Shown: positions 46,450 to 55,955, counted from the stretch's first letter. The stretch: DNA of 64,000 nt from Nodularia sphaerocarpa UHCC 0038 (GCF_022376295.1 NZ_CP060140.1:124001-188000), one strand, 5' to 3'. Numbers and translations: made by a program. The notes: a model not told the origin generated them from the letters alone.

Positions 46450-46665
46450 TTAGATGCCTTTTTCTTTATGTCTACCGCTATGTTTATCTATATGTAATTG
46501 ACCGCCAACTGCCCAATTTTCTCGCTCAAATTCATCAATATGTATGGTTATCCATTCTGGTTTAGACCCCAAGGTTTCAATTAGTGTCTCGGTTAGTGCT
46601 TTGACTAATTGGCGCTTTTTTTCGACGGAGTGACCTTTGGCTATTTGGACTGTGATAAATGGCAT
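46450..46665 (-). CDS. 4-oxalocrotonate tautomerase-like protein in hyp operon
   Basis: MPFITVQIAKGHSVEKKRQL carries the catalytic N-terminal proline (Pro after Met) and the basic residues of the 4-OT family. The 71 residues match a small tautomerase. Tautomerase-like genes are known between hypD and hypE in Nostoc hyp operons. Its role in hydrogenase maturation is not established. Confidence 0.85.
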   Translation of the reverse strand: MPFITVQIAKGHSVEKKRQLVKALTETLIETLGSKPEWITIHIDEFERENWAVGGQLHIDKHSGRHKEKGI

Positions 46666-46830
46666 ATATTTTTTCTCATGGTTTGTGTAAAGAACCCCAG
46701 CCCCTCACGACAAGGGAGGAGGGGAGTTAGATATAGAATTTTTCGCTTGAGTGTGGTTTTGGATGAGTTTATTGTCCACAGATGAACACAGATGAACACA
46801 GATGAACAAAGATGGGTAATTTGTACATGG

Positions 46831-47970
46831 TTATTTGGATGGGACTAATTTTTGGGCTTTTTTACTAATTGTAGAATGTCGTCCATATTTGTAGTAGGCT
46901 GCACACGCACCTTCGGATGAAACCATGCAGGTTCCAATGGGTGTTTCTGGTGTGCAAGCTGTACCAAATACTTTACATTCCCAAGGTTTTAAAACTCCTT
47001 TGAGGATTTCTCCACATTTACAAGCTTTGTGGTCGGCTACTTTTAAGTTAGGAATAATAAATTTATTTTCTGCGTCGAATTGGGCGTATTCACTCCGAAT
47101 TTTTAAGCCTGATTTCGGTATTTCACCTAAGCCTCGCCAATCAAAGTTTTCTCTCACTGCAAATACTTGGTTCATTGCTTGCAATGCTATTAAGTTTCCG
47201 GCTGGTTCTACTAATCTGTTATATTGGTTTTCTACTTCACAACGGTTTTCTACTAATTGCTGTAATATCATCCAAATTGATTGCAGTATATCTAAGGGTT
47301 CAAAGCCGGAAATTACTATGGGTTTATGATATTTTTGGGCAATAAATTGATATGGTTCTGTTCCAATTACCATGCTGACATGACCAGGCCCAATAAATCC
47401 ATCTAGTTGTAAATCTGGGTTATCTAGTAGGGCTTGAAGGGCGGGAATTACTAGGACGTGGTTGGAAAACATACTAAAGTTGGTGATGTTTTCGGCTGCT
47501 GCTTGCAATATGGTGAGGGCGGTACTGGGGGCGGTGGTTTCAAAGCCGAGGGCGAAAAAGACTATTTCTTTGTCTGGGTTGTCTCTGGCGATTTGCAGGC
47601 TATCCAGGGGGGAGTATACCATGCGGATGTCTGCGCCTGTGGCTTTGGCTTGGAGGAGGTTGGTGGTGGAACCGGGTACTCTCATGGTGTCGCCAAATGT
47701 GGCGAGAATGACGTTATGATTTTGGGATATGGCGATCGCATCATCTAATCTCCCTTTTGGCATGACGCATACTGGACAACCAGGCCCGTGGATAAGTTCT
47801 AGGTTATCGGGGAGGATGTCTTCTATACCGTATTTAAATATGGAGTGGGTATGTCCACCGCATATTTCCATCAGTTTTATCGGTTTTTTTAGTTGGTTGC
47901 AAAGTTGGGCTATTTGGTTGCGTAGGGCTGCTGCTTTTTCTGGTTCTCGAAATTCGTTGACGTATTTCAT
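46831..47970 (-). CDS. hypD: Hydrogenase maturation protein HypD
   Basis: An iron-sulfur scaffold protein. MEICGGHTHSIFKYG, IHGPGCPVCVMPKGRLD, FALGFETTAPSTALT and GPGHVSMVIG are conserved HypD blocks, with Cys residues in GPGCPVC and CGG. The C-terminal 4Fe-4S site includes DHKACKCGEILKG and CKVFGTACTPETPIGTCMVSSEG. With HypC it assembles Fe(CN)2CO. The 379 residues are normal. Confidence 0.96.
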   Translation of the reverse strand: MKYVNEFREPEKAAALRNQIAQLCNQLKKPIKLMEICGGHTHSIFKYGIEDILPDNLELIHGPGCPVCVMPKGRLDDAIAISQNHNVILATFGDTMRVPGSTTNLLQAKATGADIRMVYSPLDSLQIARDNPDKEIVFFALGFETTAPSTALTILQAAAENITNFSMFSNHVLVIPALQALLDNPDLQLDGFIGPGHVSMVIGTEPYQFIAQKYHKPIVISGFEPLDILQSIWMILQQLVENRCEVENQYNRLVEPAGNLIALQAMNQVFAVRENFDWRGLGEIPKSGLKIRSEYAQFDAENKFIIPNLKVADHKACKCGEILKGVLKPWECKVFGTACTPETPIGTCMVSSEGACAAYYKYGRHSTISKKAQKLVPSK

Positions 47971-48050
47971 AATTTTTTTAACGAACCACGAAGGGCGCGA
48001 AGTTCACGAAGGAAGAGGGGAAAGGAAGAGAAGAGAAGAAAGAAGGGGTT

Positions 48051-48311
48051 TTAGTTGGTTATTTGGGCTTGGGCTGTTGCTAGTTCTTCTAATAGTTTTA
48101 ATGTTTCGGTTGCTTCTTGTTCGTTGATACGATTCATGGCGAAGCCTACGTGAACTAATACCCAATCTCCTATACATTTTTCGGGGGGATGTTCTTCGTT
48201 TACTATGCAGGCTATATTTACTTGGCGTTTGACTCCAGCAATATTAACTATGGCTAGTTTATGGTTAATGTCGCTGATTTCTACTATTTGACCGGGAATT
48301 CCTAAGCACAT
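48051..48311 (-). CDS. hypC: Hydrogenase maturation chaperone HypC
   Basis: The start is placed at ATG 48311, because HypC begins MCLGIPGQIVEI and Cys2, exposed after Met removal, is the iron-ligating residue. The frame is open 11 codons further upstream but that extension (MVRFINSRKTK) is not conserved. A HypC/HupF beta-barrel follows (CIGDWVLVHVGFAMNRI). It works with HypD and delivers the Fe centre to HupL. Confidence 0.93.
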   Translation of the reverse strand: MCLGIPGQIVEISDINHKLAIVNIAGVKRQVNIACIVNEEHPPEKCIGDWVLVHVGFAMNRINEQEATETLKLLEELATAQAQITN

Positions 48312-48371
48312 TTTTGTTTTCCTGGAATTTATGAACCGAACCACAGAGGCGCAGAGAACGCAGAGGGAAGA

Positions 48372-50729
48372 TTAAGATTTGGGGATTAATTGGGCGGCTG
48401 TAATTATTGCTTGTCCTAGTGATATGTTGCCGTCGTTGGAGGGGAGTAGACTGTGAGTTATTACGTTTATGCCTAATTTTTGTAAGGACTGAGTAACTTG
48501 TGTTAATAAAATGCAGTTCTGAAATACTCCTCCGGTTAATACGACTTGATTAATCAGATTTTCTTGAGCAAGATGTTTCACTACATTCACAATAATTTGC
48601 GCTAAACTCTTATGGAATTTTGTGGCTATATCTGATTGAGTAATCTGTTTTTGGAAGTCTTGAAGCAGGGCTTGCCACATTGGTTTTGAGTCTATATAAT
48701 AAATGCTATCTGAAAAGTGAAGATGAAAAGGATAATTTTGCGTTTCTTCATAATTATTTAAGTTGGTAGGATTTACTAAGGCTTCCATTGCGATCGCACT
48801 TTGTCCTTCATAGCTACATTCTTCTGGATAAATCCCGATAGCCGCAGCTACTGCATCAAACAACCTCCCTACGGATGAGGCTGGAGGCGAGTTAATTCCT
48901 TGCTCTACAACTTGTTTAAGTAGCTCTAAGGGCTGTTTTTGCAAAAATTTGATAATTTCCAAGTCAGGATATTTTTGTTGGCATTCGTCCCAAATATCAG
49001 CACTGAGTAAGTGGGCGTAGGTGTTACGCCAAGGCTGATAAATTGCTTTTTCGCCGCCAATCATAGCCACTGGTTTAAATGTTGCGAGTCGTTGAAATTG
49101 ACGATAATCTGCTAATAGAAATTCTCCTCCCCAAAATTTGCCGTCTTCGCCATAACCTAATCCATCTAAAGCAATACCTAAGACTGGGGGAGAATCTAAA
49201 GGAATCCCATTTTCTGCCATACAAGCAGCAATATGGGCGTGATGATGTTGGATAGAATGAAGTTTAAGTTTATTAACAGATGCGAGTTCTTTACCGAGTT
49301 TTGTGGCAAGATATTCGGGGTGTTTATCAATGGCGATCGCCTCTGGTTGATGCTCAAATAAATTTAAATATAAATTGAGTGTATCTTGATAAGTATGAAA
49401 AGCCGCAGCATTTTCTAAATCACCCAAATGTTGAGAAAGAATTGCTTCATTATCGCGTAATAAACAAAAGGTATTTTTTAACTCACTACCCATTGCTAAA
49501 ATAGGTGTCACCTTCTCAAAACCAGGTGGTAAAATCATTGGTGCTGGTGCATATCCCCTAGCCCGGCGCATGATTTTTACTTGATTATCAATCACCCTAG
49601 CAACAGAATCATCTACTCGATTAACAATATCCCGATTATGCAAAAGAAAATAATCCGCAATATGACCTAACTTTTCTCTAGCTTCTCCATTATCAATACA
49701 TTGAGGTTCATCAGCAATATTCCCACTCGTCAACACAATGGGGCGATTCATCCGCCGCAAAATCAAATGATGTAAAGGCGTATAAGGTAACATAAAACCG
49801 AGATAATTTAGTCCCGGTGAAACTGAAGGTGCAATCAAACAGTCAGGATTTTTCTGTAACAATACAATAGGCGCAGCAGAACTTGCTAATAATTCTTTTT
49901 CCTGAGTATTAACAGTACAATATTCCTCAATTACCGCCATATCACGCGCCATTAAAGCCAACGGTTTGTGATAACGCCGTTTACGCTGACGCAACTTCTG
50001 TACAGCAGCTTCTTGAGTTGCGTCACAAGCTAAATGAATACCACCCAACCCTTTAATAGCCACAATTTCGCCTTTTTGCAACAGAGTACAAACAGCATCA
50101 ACATCATCCAGCATCGAAAACATCGAAGCCGTCACAGGTTTACCATCAGCCCGTTCTAACCAAGCATTCGGTCCGCAAGTATGACAAGCTACAGGTTGGG
50201 CGTGAAAACGACGATTTTCCACATTTTCATACTCCCCTTCACATTCAGCACACATAGCAAACGCAGACATACTGGTATTGCATCTATCGTAAGGAATCCC
50301 ACGAATAATACTGAAGCGAGGACCGCAATGAGTACAATTAGTAAAAGGATAACGATAAAAACGGCTAAAAGGGTCAAAAATTTCCTGTTGACATTGGGGA
50401 CAAATCGCCGCATCAGGAGTAACTTCTGTATTTTTAGAACTACTCACACTACGAGAAATCACAAAATCAGTAAAATCCCCATCACCTTCATAACAAACTC
50501 TCGTCAACTCCTGAATTTTCCCCAAAGGAGGACATTCAATATATAGTTTATTGATAAACTCAGTAATAGCCACCTCACTCCCAGAAACCCGAATTAAAAC
50601 ACCCTCACCATCATTACAAACATCACCCAACAACCCAGAAACCTTAGCCAAACGATAAACAGTAGGACGAAAACCCACACCTTGAACAGTCCCCCGAACC
50701 CTAATCTCACATCTTATATTCTTCTTCAT
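48372..50729 (-). CDS. hypF: Carbamoyltransferase HypF
   Basis: The order is acylphosphatase (IRCEIRVRGTVQGVGFRPTV), two zinc fingers (CPQCQQEIFDPFSRFY..., CTHCGPRF, CAECEGEY, CHTCGP), a YrdC-like carbamoyl-adenylate domain (VAIKGLGGIHLACDA), and a Kae1-like domain (HHHAHIAACMAENG, ALDGLGYGEDGKFWGGE). It converts carbamoyl phosphate to carbamoyl-AMP and transfers it to HypE. The open frame extends to 50762, but MFHAKAQRRKG there is encoded by a dispersed repeat (GCAAAGGCGCAAAGACGC), so the start at 50729 (MKKNIRCEIRV) is preferred. Confidence 0.95.
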   Translation of the reverse strand: MKKNIRCEIRVRGTVQGVGFRPTVYRLAKVSGLLGDVCNDGEGVLIRVSGSEVAITEFINKLYIECPPLGKIQELTRVCYEGDGDFTDFVISRSVSSSKNTEVTPDAAICPQCQQEIFDPFSRFYRYPFTNCTHCGPRFSIIRGIPYDRCNTSMSAFAMCAECEGEYENVENRRFHAQPVACHTCGPNAWLERADGKPVTASMFSMLDDVDAVCTLLQKGEIVAIKGLGGIHLACDATQEAAVQKLRQRKRRYHKPLALMARDMAVIEEYCTVNTQEKELLASSAAPIVLLQKNPDCLIAPSVSPGLNYLGFMLPYTPLHHLILRRMNRPIVLTSGNIADEPQCIDNGEAREKLGHIADYFLLHNRDIVNRVDDSVARVIDNQVKIMRRARGYAPAPMILPPGFEKVTPILAMGSELKNTFCLLRDNEAILSQHLGDLENAAAFHTYQDTLNLYLNLFEHQPEAIAIDKHPEYLATKLGKELASVNKLKLHSIQHHHAHIAACMAENGIPLDSPPVLGIALDGLGYGEDGKFWGGEFLLADYRQFQRLATFKPVAMIGGEKAIYQPWRNTYAHLLSADIWDECQQKYPDLEIIKFLQKQPLELLKQVVEQGINSPPASSVGRLFDAVAAAIGIYPEECSYEGQSAIAMEALVNPTNLNNYEETQNYPFHLHFSDSIYYIDSKPMWQALLQDFQKQITQSDIATKFHKSLAQIIVNVVKHLAQENLINQVVLTGGVFQNCILLTQVTQSLQKLGINVITHSLLPSNDGNISLGQAIITAAQLIPKS

Positions 50730-50765
50730 GCCTTTGCGTCTTTGCGCCTTTGCGTGAAACACCTC

Positions 50766-51941
50766 TTACTCCAAACCCCACAACAAAACCCGATTATTTC
50801 CCGAATCAGCAACCACCGCAACATCACCACAAACCTTCACCCCATAACACCAATTCAAAGTATCACGCTGAGGTAAACCAAAATCCCGATTTTCACCCTT
50901 AGACTTAAAACTAACTTGTCCCACCAAACCATCAGCATCCGCCCCACATAATAATTGAGACTCCGGCTTTCTCCATCCTAACAAACGAGAATTTGCCGTA
51001 TCAGCAACCAGCAAACAATTATTACCAACCGCTACACCATAAGGCATACTTAAACTACTAGCACTAGGAAAATAAACACCTTGATTCATTTCCACAGAAT
51101 CAAAACTTTTTTGTCCTAAAACCACCGCACAAGGGGCATTATTTTCTGTAGGTATTCCCTCCCAAATCATCACCCGGTGATTACCAGCATCAGCAACAAC
51201 TAAATTGTCTCCCCAAACAGTAATATCATGACACCAACGCATACTCGCCGCAGTGGGAGAACTCCCCCCATTTTCGTTGCGAGAAATCATGTCTGGTTGT
51301 CCCAAAACTAAATCAGCCGGTTGACCATTTTCTGTAGGTAACTGATGCCAAATTAATAACCTACGATTTCCCGTATCAGCTACAAATAGCTTTCCTTGAT
51401 GATAGAAAACACCATAAGGCCAGTGCATAGTATTAGCAGCAGCTTGATGAGTTCCTTTATTTGGTTCATTTTGGCTAAAATCAGCTTGTCCTAACACCAA
51501 ATCTGCTGGTACATGACTATCTTCTGGTACATTTTTCCAAATCAATATCCGATGATTCCAAGCATCAGCTACCGCTAAACCTGCACCACAAGCACAAATT
51601 AATGTGGGGACACTAAAAGTATTTCTTCCTGGTGTACCTTTTGCATTTTGTCCTTCATGATAAAAATCAGGTTGTCCAATTACCCAGTCAGCCGGTTGAC
51701 TATCTCTGGTGGGTAAATTTCGCCATCCCAATAATCGATGATGTCCTGTGTCTGATACCCATAAAGAACCAGTTTCAGATAATAAACAAGCACCACGAGG
51801 TCCGAACATATTTATAGGACTAGGTGCTACAGGTATAGCTAATATTTCTGGTTCAAGAATATTACCTAAAATAACTTCGGGACTATCAGAGAATAAAGGT
51901 GATAAGTCTAACGCAGGATTAATATTGACGGGTATATCCAT
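50766..51941 (-). CDS. NHL/beta-propeller protein of the extended hyp operon
   Basis: Repeated blade motifs such as LWVSDTGHHRLLGW, LAVADAWNHRILIW, LFVADTGNRRLLIW, LVVADAGNHRVMIW, LLVADTANSRLLGW and AVVADSGNNRVLLW show a six-bladed NHL propeller filling the protein. The start is ATG 51941 (MDIPVNINPALDL) rather than the TTG three codons upstream. In Nostoc a similar gene lies next to hypF and is co-transcribed with it. A scaffold role in HupS maturation has been proposed for this gene group; the exact function is unknown. Confidence 0.82.
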   Translation of the reverse strand: MDIPVNINPALDLSPLFSDSPEVILGNILEPEILAIPVAPSPINMFGPRGACLLSETGSLWVSDTGHHRLLGWRNLPTRDSQPADWVIGQPDFYHEGQNAKGTPGRNTFSVPTLICACGAGLAVADAWNHRILIWKNVPEDSHVPADLVLGQADFSQNEPNKGTHQAAANTMHWPYGVFYHQGKLFVADTGNRRLLIWHQLPTENGQPADLVLGQPDMISRNENGGSSPTAASMRWCHDITVWGDNLVVADAGNHRVMIWEGIPTENNAPCAVVLGQKSFDSVEMNQGVYFPSASSLSMPYGVAVGNNCLLVADTANSRLLGWRKPESQLLCGADADGLVGQVSFKSKGENRDFGLPQRDTLNWCYGVKVCGDVAVVADSGNNRVLLWGLE

Positions 51942-52018
51942 TAAACACAAATGAACACTGATAACTATTTAAACTTATTAGTAAATATCAACGTGTATCG
52001 ACGGTGGCAATTTTGCAA

Positions 52019-52852
52019 TTAAATTGAATATTTGGGTAATTTAACAAAAACTTTCTCACCTTTAATTTGGACTGGATAAGACTGCAATGGCACATCAGCA
52101 ACAGTTAAACATTCCCCAGTTTCTAAGTTATACTGAAATCCATGCGATTTACAAGTGAGAATACTATGATCTAATTTACCCATATCCAAGGGAGTTGCTA
52201 AATGTGGACAAGCATTGAGATAACAGGTAACATTTTCACCTTGGCGATATAAAATTAAGGAATTTTTCCCCACTTTACCTGTCAATATTCCAGACTCAGG
52301 AATTTGATCAATTGTTGTCAGTTTTACCCAAGTAGCGGTATCTTCTGGAGTAAATGGACTGTTGACAGTGGAAGTATGATTGACTGCTACAACTTTAGTA
52401 ATTTCGGGACAATGATTTTTTATCGCCTGTTCTACACTCTGAGTTAATGTTAAGGTTGAAGTGGGACAACTGCTACAATTTCCAATTAATTTGACTTCTA
52501 CTGTATCTGGTGCTTTAATGGCGACAAATTCTACATCGCCATCATGGCTTTTTAAGCCTGGGCGAACTTCTTCTAGGGCTGCTTGAATTCTTTCTATTAG
52601 CGGTGCTTTTGGTGGTTTAATTAATTCGTGATATAGCAAAACTGAATATACTATATCATCGTCTACGGCTTGACGTAAGGCTGACATTGATTCTTGTTTT
52701 AGGCTTTTGATTAAATGGGTTAAGGCTGCTTTATGTAAGTCTTCTATTGCTCTTTTTAGTCCTACTGCTACACATCTTTGGCTTTCGTCCCATTGGGCTA
52801 TTATTGCTTCAAATCTATTGATTTCTTGAATTAGTTCTTCCAGTTTTGTCAT
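52019..52852 (-). CDS. NifU-like domain plus Rieske ferredoxin domain protein
   Basis: The N-terminal third is helical. A NifU C-terminal domain follows, with RPGLKSHDGDVEFVAIKAPD and the CxxC cluster site GNCSSCPTSTLTL. It is followed by a Rieske domain with ligands CPH in NACPHLATPLDMG and CKSH in ILTCKSHGFQYN. NifU domains carry and transfer Fe-S clusters, so the protein could deliver clusters to HupS, which needs three. The fusion fits the gene known upstream of hypF in Nostoc. Good domain confidence; role inferred. Confidence 0.88.
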   Translation of the reverse strand: MTKLEELIQEINRFEAIIAQWDESQRCVAVGLKRAIEDLHKAALTHLIKSLKQESMSALRQAVDDDIVYSVLLYHELIKPPKAPLIERIQAALEEVRPGLKSHDGDVEFVAIKAPDTVEVKLIGNCSSCPTSTLTLTQSVEQAIKNHCPEITKVVAVNHTSTVNSPFTPEDTATWVKLTTIDQIPESGILTGKVGKNSLILYRQGENVTCYLNACPHLATPLDMGKLDHSILTCKSHGFQYNLETGECLTVADVPLQSYPVQIKGEKVFVKLPKYSI

Positions 52853-52983
52853 TATTATTTATTATTTGTTGGATGGTAATTACGAATCAGTTATTGGTTT
52901 GGAATAAACGAACCACAGAGGCGCAGAGGACACAGAGGAATAAAGAGGAGGGAGTTTTTTCGGAGGTTTATCTGTAAAGATAT

Positions 52984-53208
52984 CTATTTCATTTTGAAAT
53001 CTTTGAGGAGAAATGGCATTATTGTACCTGTGACTAAACTAGCTACTGTTATTGGTAGCCAAAGGGGTAATTTTGTTTGCGATAATGATAGGATGATGAG
53101 GGAAGCAATGCTTGTACCAATCACAATTTGTTTGAAAAAATATCCGCGATCGCGCAGTAGTTTTCCTTTGAAAAATAATTTTGCTGAAAGCCATGCAATT
53201 TCAAACAT
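52984..53208 (-). CDS. Small membrane protein of extended hyp operon (74 aa)
   Basis: Starts MFEIAWLSAKLFFKGKLLRD. It has two hydrophobic helices (QIVIGTSIASLIILSLSQTK; LWLPITVASLVTGTIMPFLL) and a basic end. It begins 8 bp after the next upstream membrane protein gene. In Nostoc, small genes in this position are co-transcribed with hyp genes. No biochemical function known. Confidence 0.7.
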   Translation of the reverse strand: MFEIAWLSAKLFFKGKLLRDRGYFFKQIVIGTSIASLIILSLSQTKLPLWLPITVASLVTGTIMPFLLKDFKMK

Positions 53209-53216
53209 GATTACTC

Positions 53217-53483
53217 CTAATAATTGGTGAATAATTTTAGTACAGCAAAACTTAAGAATATTGCGGGAATTACACCAGCAGGTCCAAATAATGCGCCTAA
53301 TGTTGCTGCAAATTGATAACCAATGTCTTTTCCAGCTAACAGCATCGCGCCAATAGCACCACCAATCATCGATAAGGCTGTGGCTATGACTATCCAGGCG
53401 AATTCTGTGGCGATGTTCAATTCACCTGCTAGTAAACTTGTGAGAAAATCTCTGATGTCTGGGTTGTTGAAAATGTCTGTCAT
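53217..53483 (-). CDS. Small membrane protein of extended hyp operon (88 aa)
   Basis: Begins MTDIFNNPDIRDFLTSLLAG. It then has a helix pair (FAWIVIATALSMIGGAIGAM and a Gly/Ala-rich second helix near FAATLGALFGPAGVIPAIFL). Gene spacing (8 bp to the next, 34 bp from the TPR gene) supports one operon. Function unknown. It may anchor HupS or its maturation partners to the membrane, but that is inference. Confidence 0.7.
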   Translation of the reverse strand: MTDIFNNPDIRDFLTSLLAGELNIATEFAWIVIATALSMIGGAIGAMLLAGKDIGYQFAATLGALFGPAGVIPAIFLSFAVLKLFTNY

Positions 53484-53517
53484 GGTAGTTATGAAATGAA
53501 GGGAAACAAATGCAAGG

Positions 53518-54522
53518 TTAATCCATACCTACTCGCATTTCTATTTCTACATCTTGTATGGCTTGGGCGACGGCTTCTGCTTGTGCTGTTTGCTGATTTT
53601 GGGTAAATATTCCCCAAGCTTCTTGATAGTAGGTATATGCTTTGAGGAGATTTTTAGCATTACCAGCTTCTGGTTTTTCGAGGTCGTCGGGTAAGTTGAA
53701 TAAGGCGTTAGCTTTGTTAGATATGGTGTTAGCATATTCTAATGGCGTGTCTCTGGAGTTACGCACTTTTAAGGCTTCGTCATAAGCGGCGATCGCACGT
53801 AAGTTATTATCTACAGGATGGGAACTGACTAAATATTGCAACGCATTACCCAAGTTGTTCTGTAACATTGCATATTCCCTGGGATGGTCAATTAAGTTAA
53901 TATGCTTTAATGCCACTTCAAAGGACTGCACTGCTAAACCCTGACGCAAATATTCCCGTTCTGATGACATGGGCATGGAAAGGTAGGCGATCGCAATATT
54001 ATTGTATAAAATCGCGTATTCTTGTGGGTAATCCTCCCAGGTAAACACCTGCAAAGCCTCGTGATAAGCTTTGATGCTGTCCGTCATCCGTGCCTGATTA
54101 AATCCTACCAGCGACTGCAACACCAAGCCAAAATTCATCTGTGCCTCTGCTAATTCTTCTGGCAAAGCTAATTGTTGTAAAATAGGCAAAGCCTCTTCAT
54201 AACTGGCTTTCGCTTGCAGCAGCAGTTGAGAACCTTCATCAGGAATACTCTGTAACGTCCCTGCCATCCCCACCAAGGCGCGGGCTTTCAATAGGGCGTA
54301 CTCCTCACCACACATCTGGTATGCCCGGTAATATAGCCCCACTGCATTCCGCAAATCTTGAGCGGTTTTAGGCTGCTTATGAAAGCCTTGTGCCATTTCG
54401 ATCAGCATCTCGATTTTCTCTGCTGCTGTCGCTGACTCTGATTTGATAGCTGCGATCGCCGCCTTAACTGCTGAATCTGTAATGCTGGGGTTCATAACTG
54501 CCTTAATTTTGTCAACGCCCAT
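53518..54522 (-). CDS. TPR-type helical protein, first gene of the extended hyp operon
   Basis: About 334 residues of helical repeats. Segments such as DLRNAVGLYYRAYQMCG, YEEALPILQQLALPEELAEA, KAYHEALQVFTWEDYPQEYA and AIAAYDEALKVRNSRDTPLE follow the TPR layout (Y/A at positions 8 and 20). The frame opens at TTG-ATG (54525/54522), and ATG 54495 is also possible. It is divergent from hupS, and probably the first gene of the maturation operon. Scaffold role assumed from the repeats. Confidence 0.8.
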   Translation of the reverse strand: MGVDKIKAVMNPSITDSAVKAAIAAIKSESATAAEKIEMLIEMAQGFHKQPKTAQDLRNAVGLYYRAYQMCGEEYALLKARALVGMAGTLQSIPDEGSQLLLQAKASYEEALPILQQLALPEELAEAQMNFGLVLQSLVGFNQARMTDSIKAYHEALQVFTWEDYPQEYAILYNNIAIAYLSMPMSSEREYLRQGLAVQSFEVALKHINLIDHPREYAMLQNNLGNALQYLVSSHPVDNNLRAIAAYDEALKVRNSRDTPLEYANTISNKANALFNLPDDLEKPEAGNAKNLLKAYTYYQEAWGIFTQNQQTAQAEAVAQAIQDVEIEMRVGMD

Positions 54523-54525
54523 CAA

Positions 54526-54895
54526 GTGGGTTTATTAACTAAGCGGATTTACGCAGATTTTGAATCCCATACCCTTCTAGACACGCAATTCATCGCGTCT
54601 ATCTATCAATTTTTTTACTATAGAACAATCTATTTCTCAAATTCTATGGGGAAATTGCTAATATTAATGTCAGCTTTAAACACATAAGATATTTAACAGA
54701 TATTTTGCCATTGCTGATTGTGAGGATTAATTTTGTTTTGGGCTGACTTACTTAAATAATTAATTTTTATTTAATGAACAATACTTATTTTGCAAACCAG
54801 ATTATACTAATTAATAAATATTGATCAACAGGTGATACGCTACAAGTCCTATCACCTACCTCAAGCATGATTAACAATAGAAAAACGTGTAGCTA
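54526..54895. promoter_or_regulatory. Divergent promoter region of hyp operon and hupS
   Basis: 370 bp between the first gene of the hyp operon and hupS. It holds two inverted repeats: TAGACACG/CGCGTCTA at 54578-54601 and AGGTGATA/TATCACCT at 54830-54857, the latter 39 bp before the hupS start. No exact NtcA consensus (GTA-N8-TAC) was found in it by eye. HupSL transcription in Nostoc depends on heterocyst development and NtcA, so the site may be degenerate or further away. Confidence 0.5.
54830..54857. promoter_or_regulatory. Inverted repeat in the hupS leader
   Basis: AGGTGATA-N12-TATCACCT, perfect 8-bp arms, 39 bp upstream of the hupS ATG. It could be an operator or an RNA hairpin in the leader. 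Confidence 0.4.
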
Positions 54896-55858
54896 ATGAC
54901 TAACGTACTATGGCTGCAAGGTGGCGCGTGTTCAGGTAACACCTTATCATTTCTCAACGCCGAAGAACCGACAGTCTGTGATCTGATTGCCGACTTTGGT
55001 ATCAAGGTACTTTGGCATCCCTCCTTGGGATTGGAAATGGGTAACAATTTGCAAACCCTCCTCTGGGATTGTGTTTTAGGCAAAATTTCCCTAGATATCT
55101 TAGTCTTTGAAGGCAGCGTTGTAAATGCCCCCAACGGCACTGGCGAATGGAATCGCTTTGCCGATCGCCCAATGAAAGACTGGTTAACAGACTTATCCCA
55201 AGCGGCTAAATTTATTGTCGCCGTGGGAGACTGTGCAACCTGGGGCGGAATCCCAGCCATGTCACCCAACCCCACCGAATCACAAGGTTTACAATTTGTC
55301 AAGCGTGAAAAAGGCGGCTTTTTAGGCAAAGATTTTATTTCCAAAGCCGGCTTACCTGTGATCAACATTCCCGGATGTCCCGCCCATCCCGATTGGATTA
55401 CGCAGATATTAGTTGCGATCGCCACTGGACGCATGGCGGACATCGCCCTAGATGAATTGCAACGTCCTCAAACCTTCTTCAACACATACACCCAAACAGG
55501 CTGTACTCGTAACGTTCACTTCGCCTATAAAGCATCAACTGGCGAATTTGGTCAACGTAAAGGTTGCCTATTTTATGACTTAGGTTGTCGTGGTCCCATG
55601 ACACATTCATCCTGTAACCGCATTTTGTGGAACCGTGTTTCCTCCAAAACCCGCGTGGGTATGCCTTGTTTAGGTTGTACAGAACCAGAATTTCCCTTCT
55701 TTGACCTCCAGCCAGGAACCGTATTTAAAACCCAAACAGTCATGGGGGTTCCCAAAGAATTACCGCCAGGTGTCAAACAGAAAGATTACGCCGTATTGAC
55801 TATGGTAGCCAAAGATGCAATGCCAGCTTGGGCAGAAGAAGATTTTTTCACGGTTTAG
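54896..55858 (+). CDS. hupS: Uptake hydrogenase small subunit HupS
   Basis: A 320-residue NiFe-hydrogenase small subunit. LQGGACSGNTLSFLNAEEPT holds the proximal-cluster CxGN motif. VGDCATWGGIPAM, INIPGCPAHPDWITQ, TGCTRNVHFAYK, KGCLFYDLGCRG and MPCLGCTEPEFPFF carry further cysteine and histidine ligands of the three Fe-S clusters. It lacks the twin-arginine signal and C-terminal membrane anchor of proteobacterial enzymes, as cyanobacterial HupS does. With HupL it oxidises the H2 made by nitrogenase. It begins about 370 bp from the divergent hyp operon, and hupL starts 203 bp downstream. Confidence 0.97.
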   Translation: MTNVLWLQGGACSGNTLSFLNAEEPTVCDLIADFGIKVLWHPSLGLEMGNNLQTLLWDCVLGKISLDILVFEGSVVNAPNGTGEWNRFADRPMKDWLTDLSQAAKFIVAVGDCATWGGIPAMSPNPTESQGLQFVKREKGGFLGKDFISKAGLPVINIPGCPAHPDWITQILVAIATGRMADIALDELQRPQTFFNTYTQTGCTRNVHFAYKASTGEFGQRKGCLFYDLGCRGPMTHSSCNRILWNRVSSKTRVGMPCLGCTEPEFPFFDLQPGTVFKTQTVMGVPKELPPGVKQKDYAVLTMVAKDAMPAWAEEDFFTV

Positions 55859-55955
55859 AAGTCAGGAAGAAACTAACCACAGAGGCACAGAGTACACAGA
55901 GTTATGAGAATTTGAGAGCTTTTTTGCGTAAGTTTGATGATGCCGTGCTGTACAG

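Noticed and set aside
47458..47748. Plus-strand open frames inside hypD
   Set aside because: Antisense shadows of a conserved gene.
54526..54895. NtcA site upstream of hupS
   Set aside because: No GTA-N8-TAC was found by eye. GTGATACGCTAC near 54832 has the wrong half-site and spacing.
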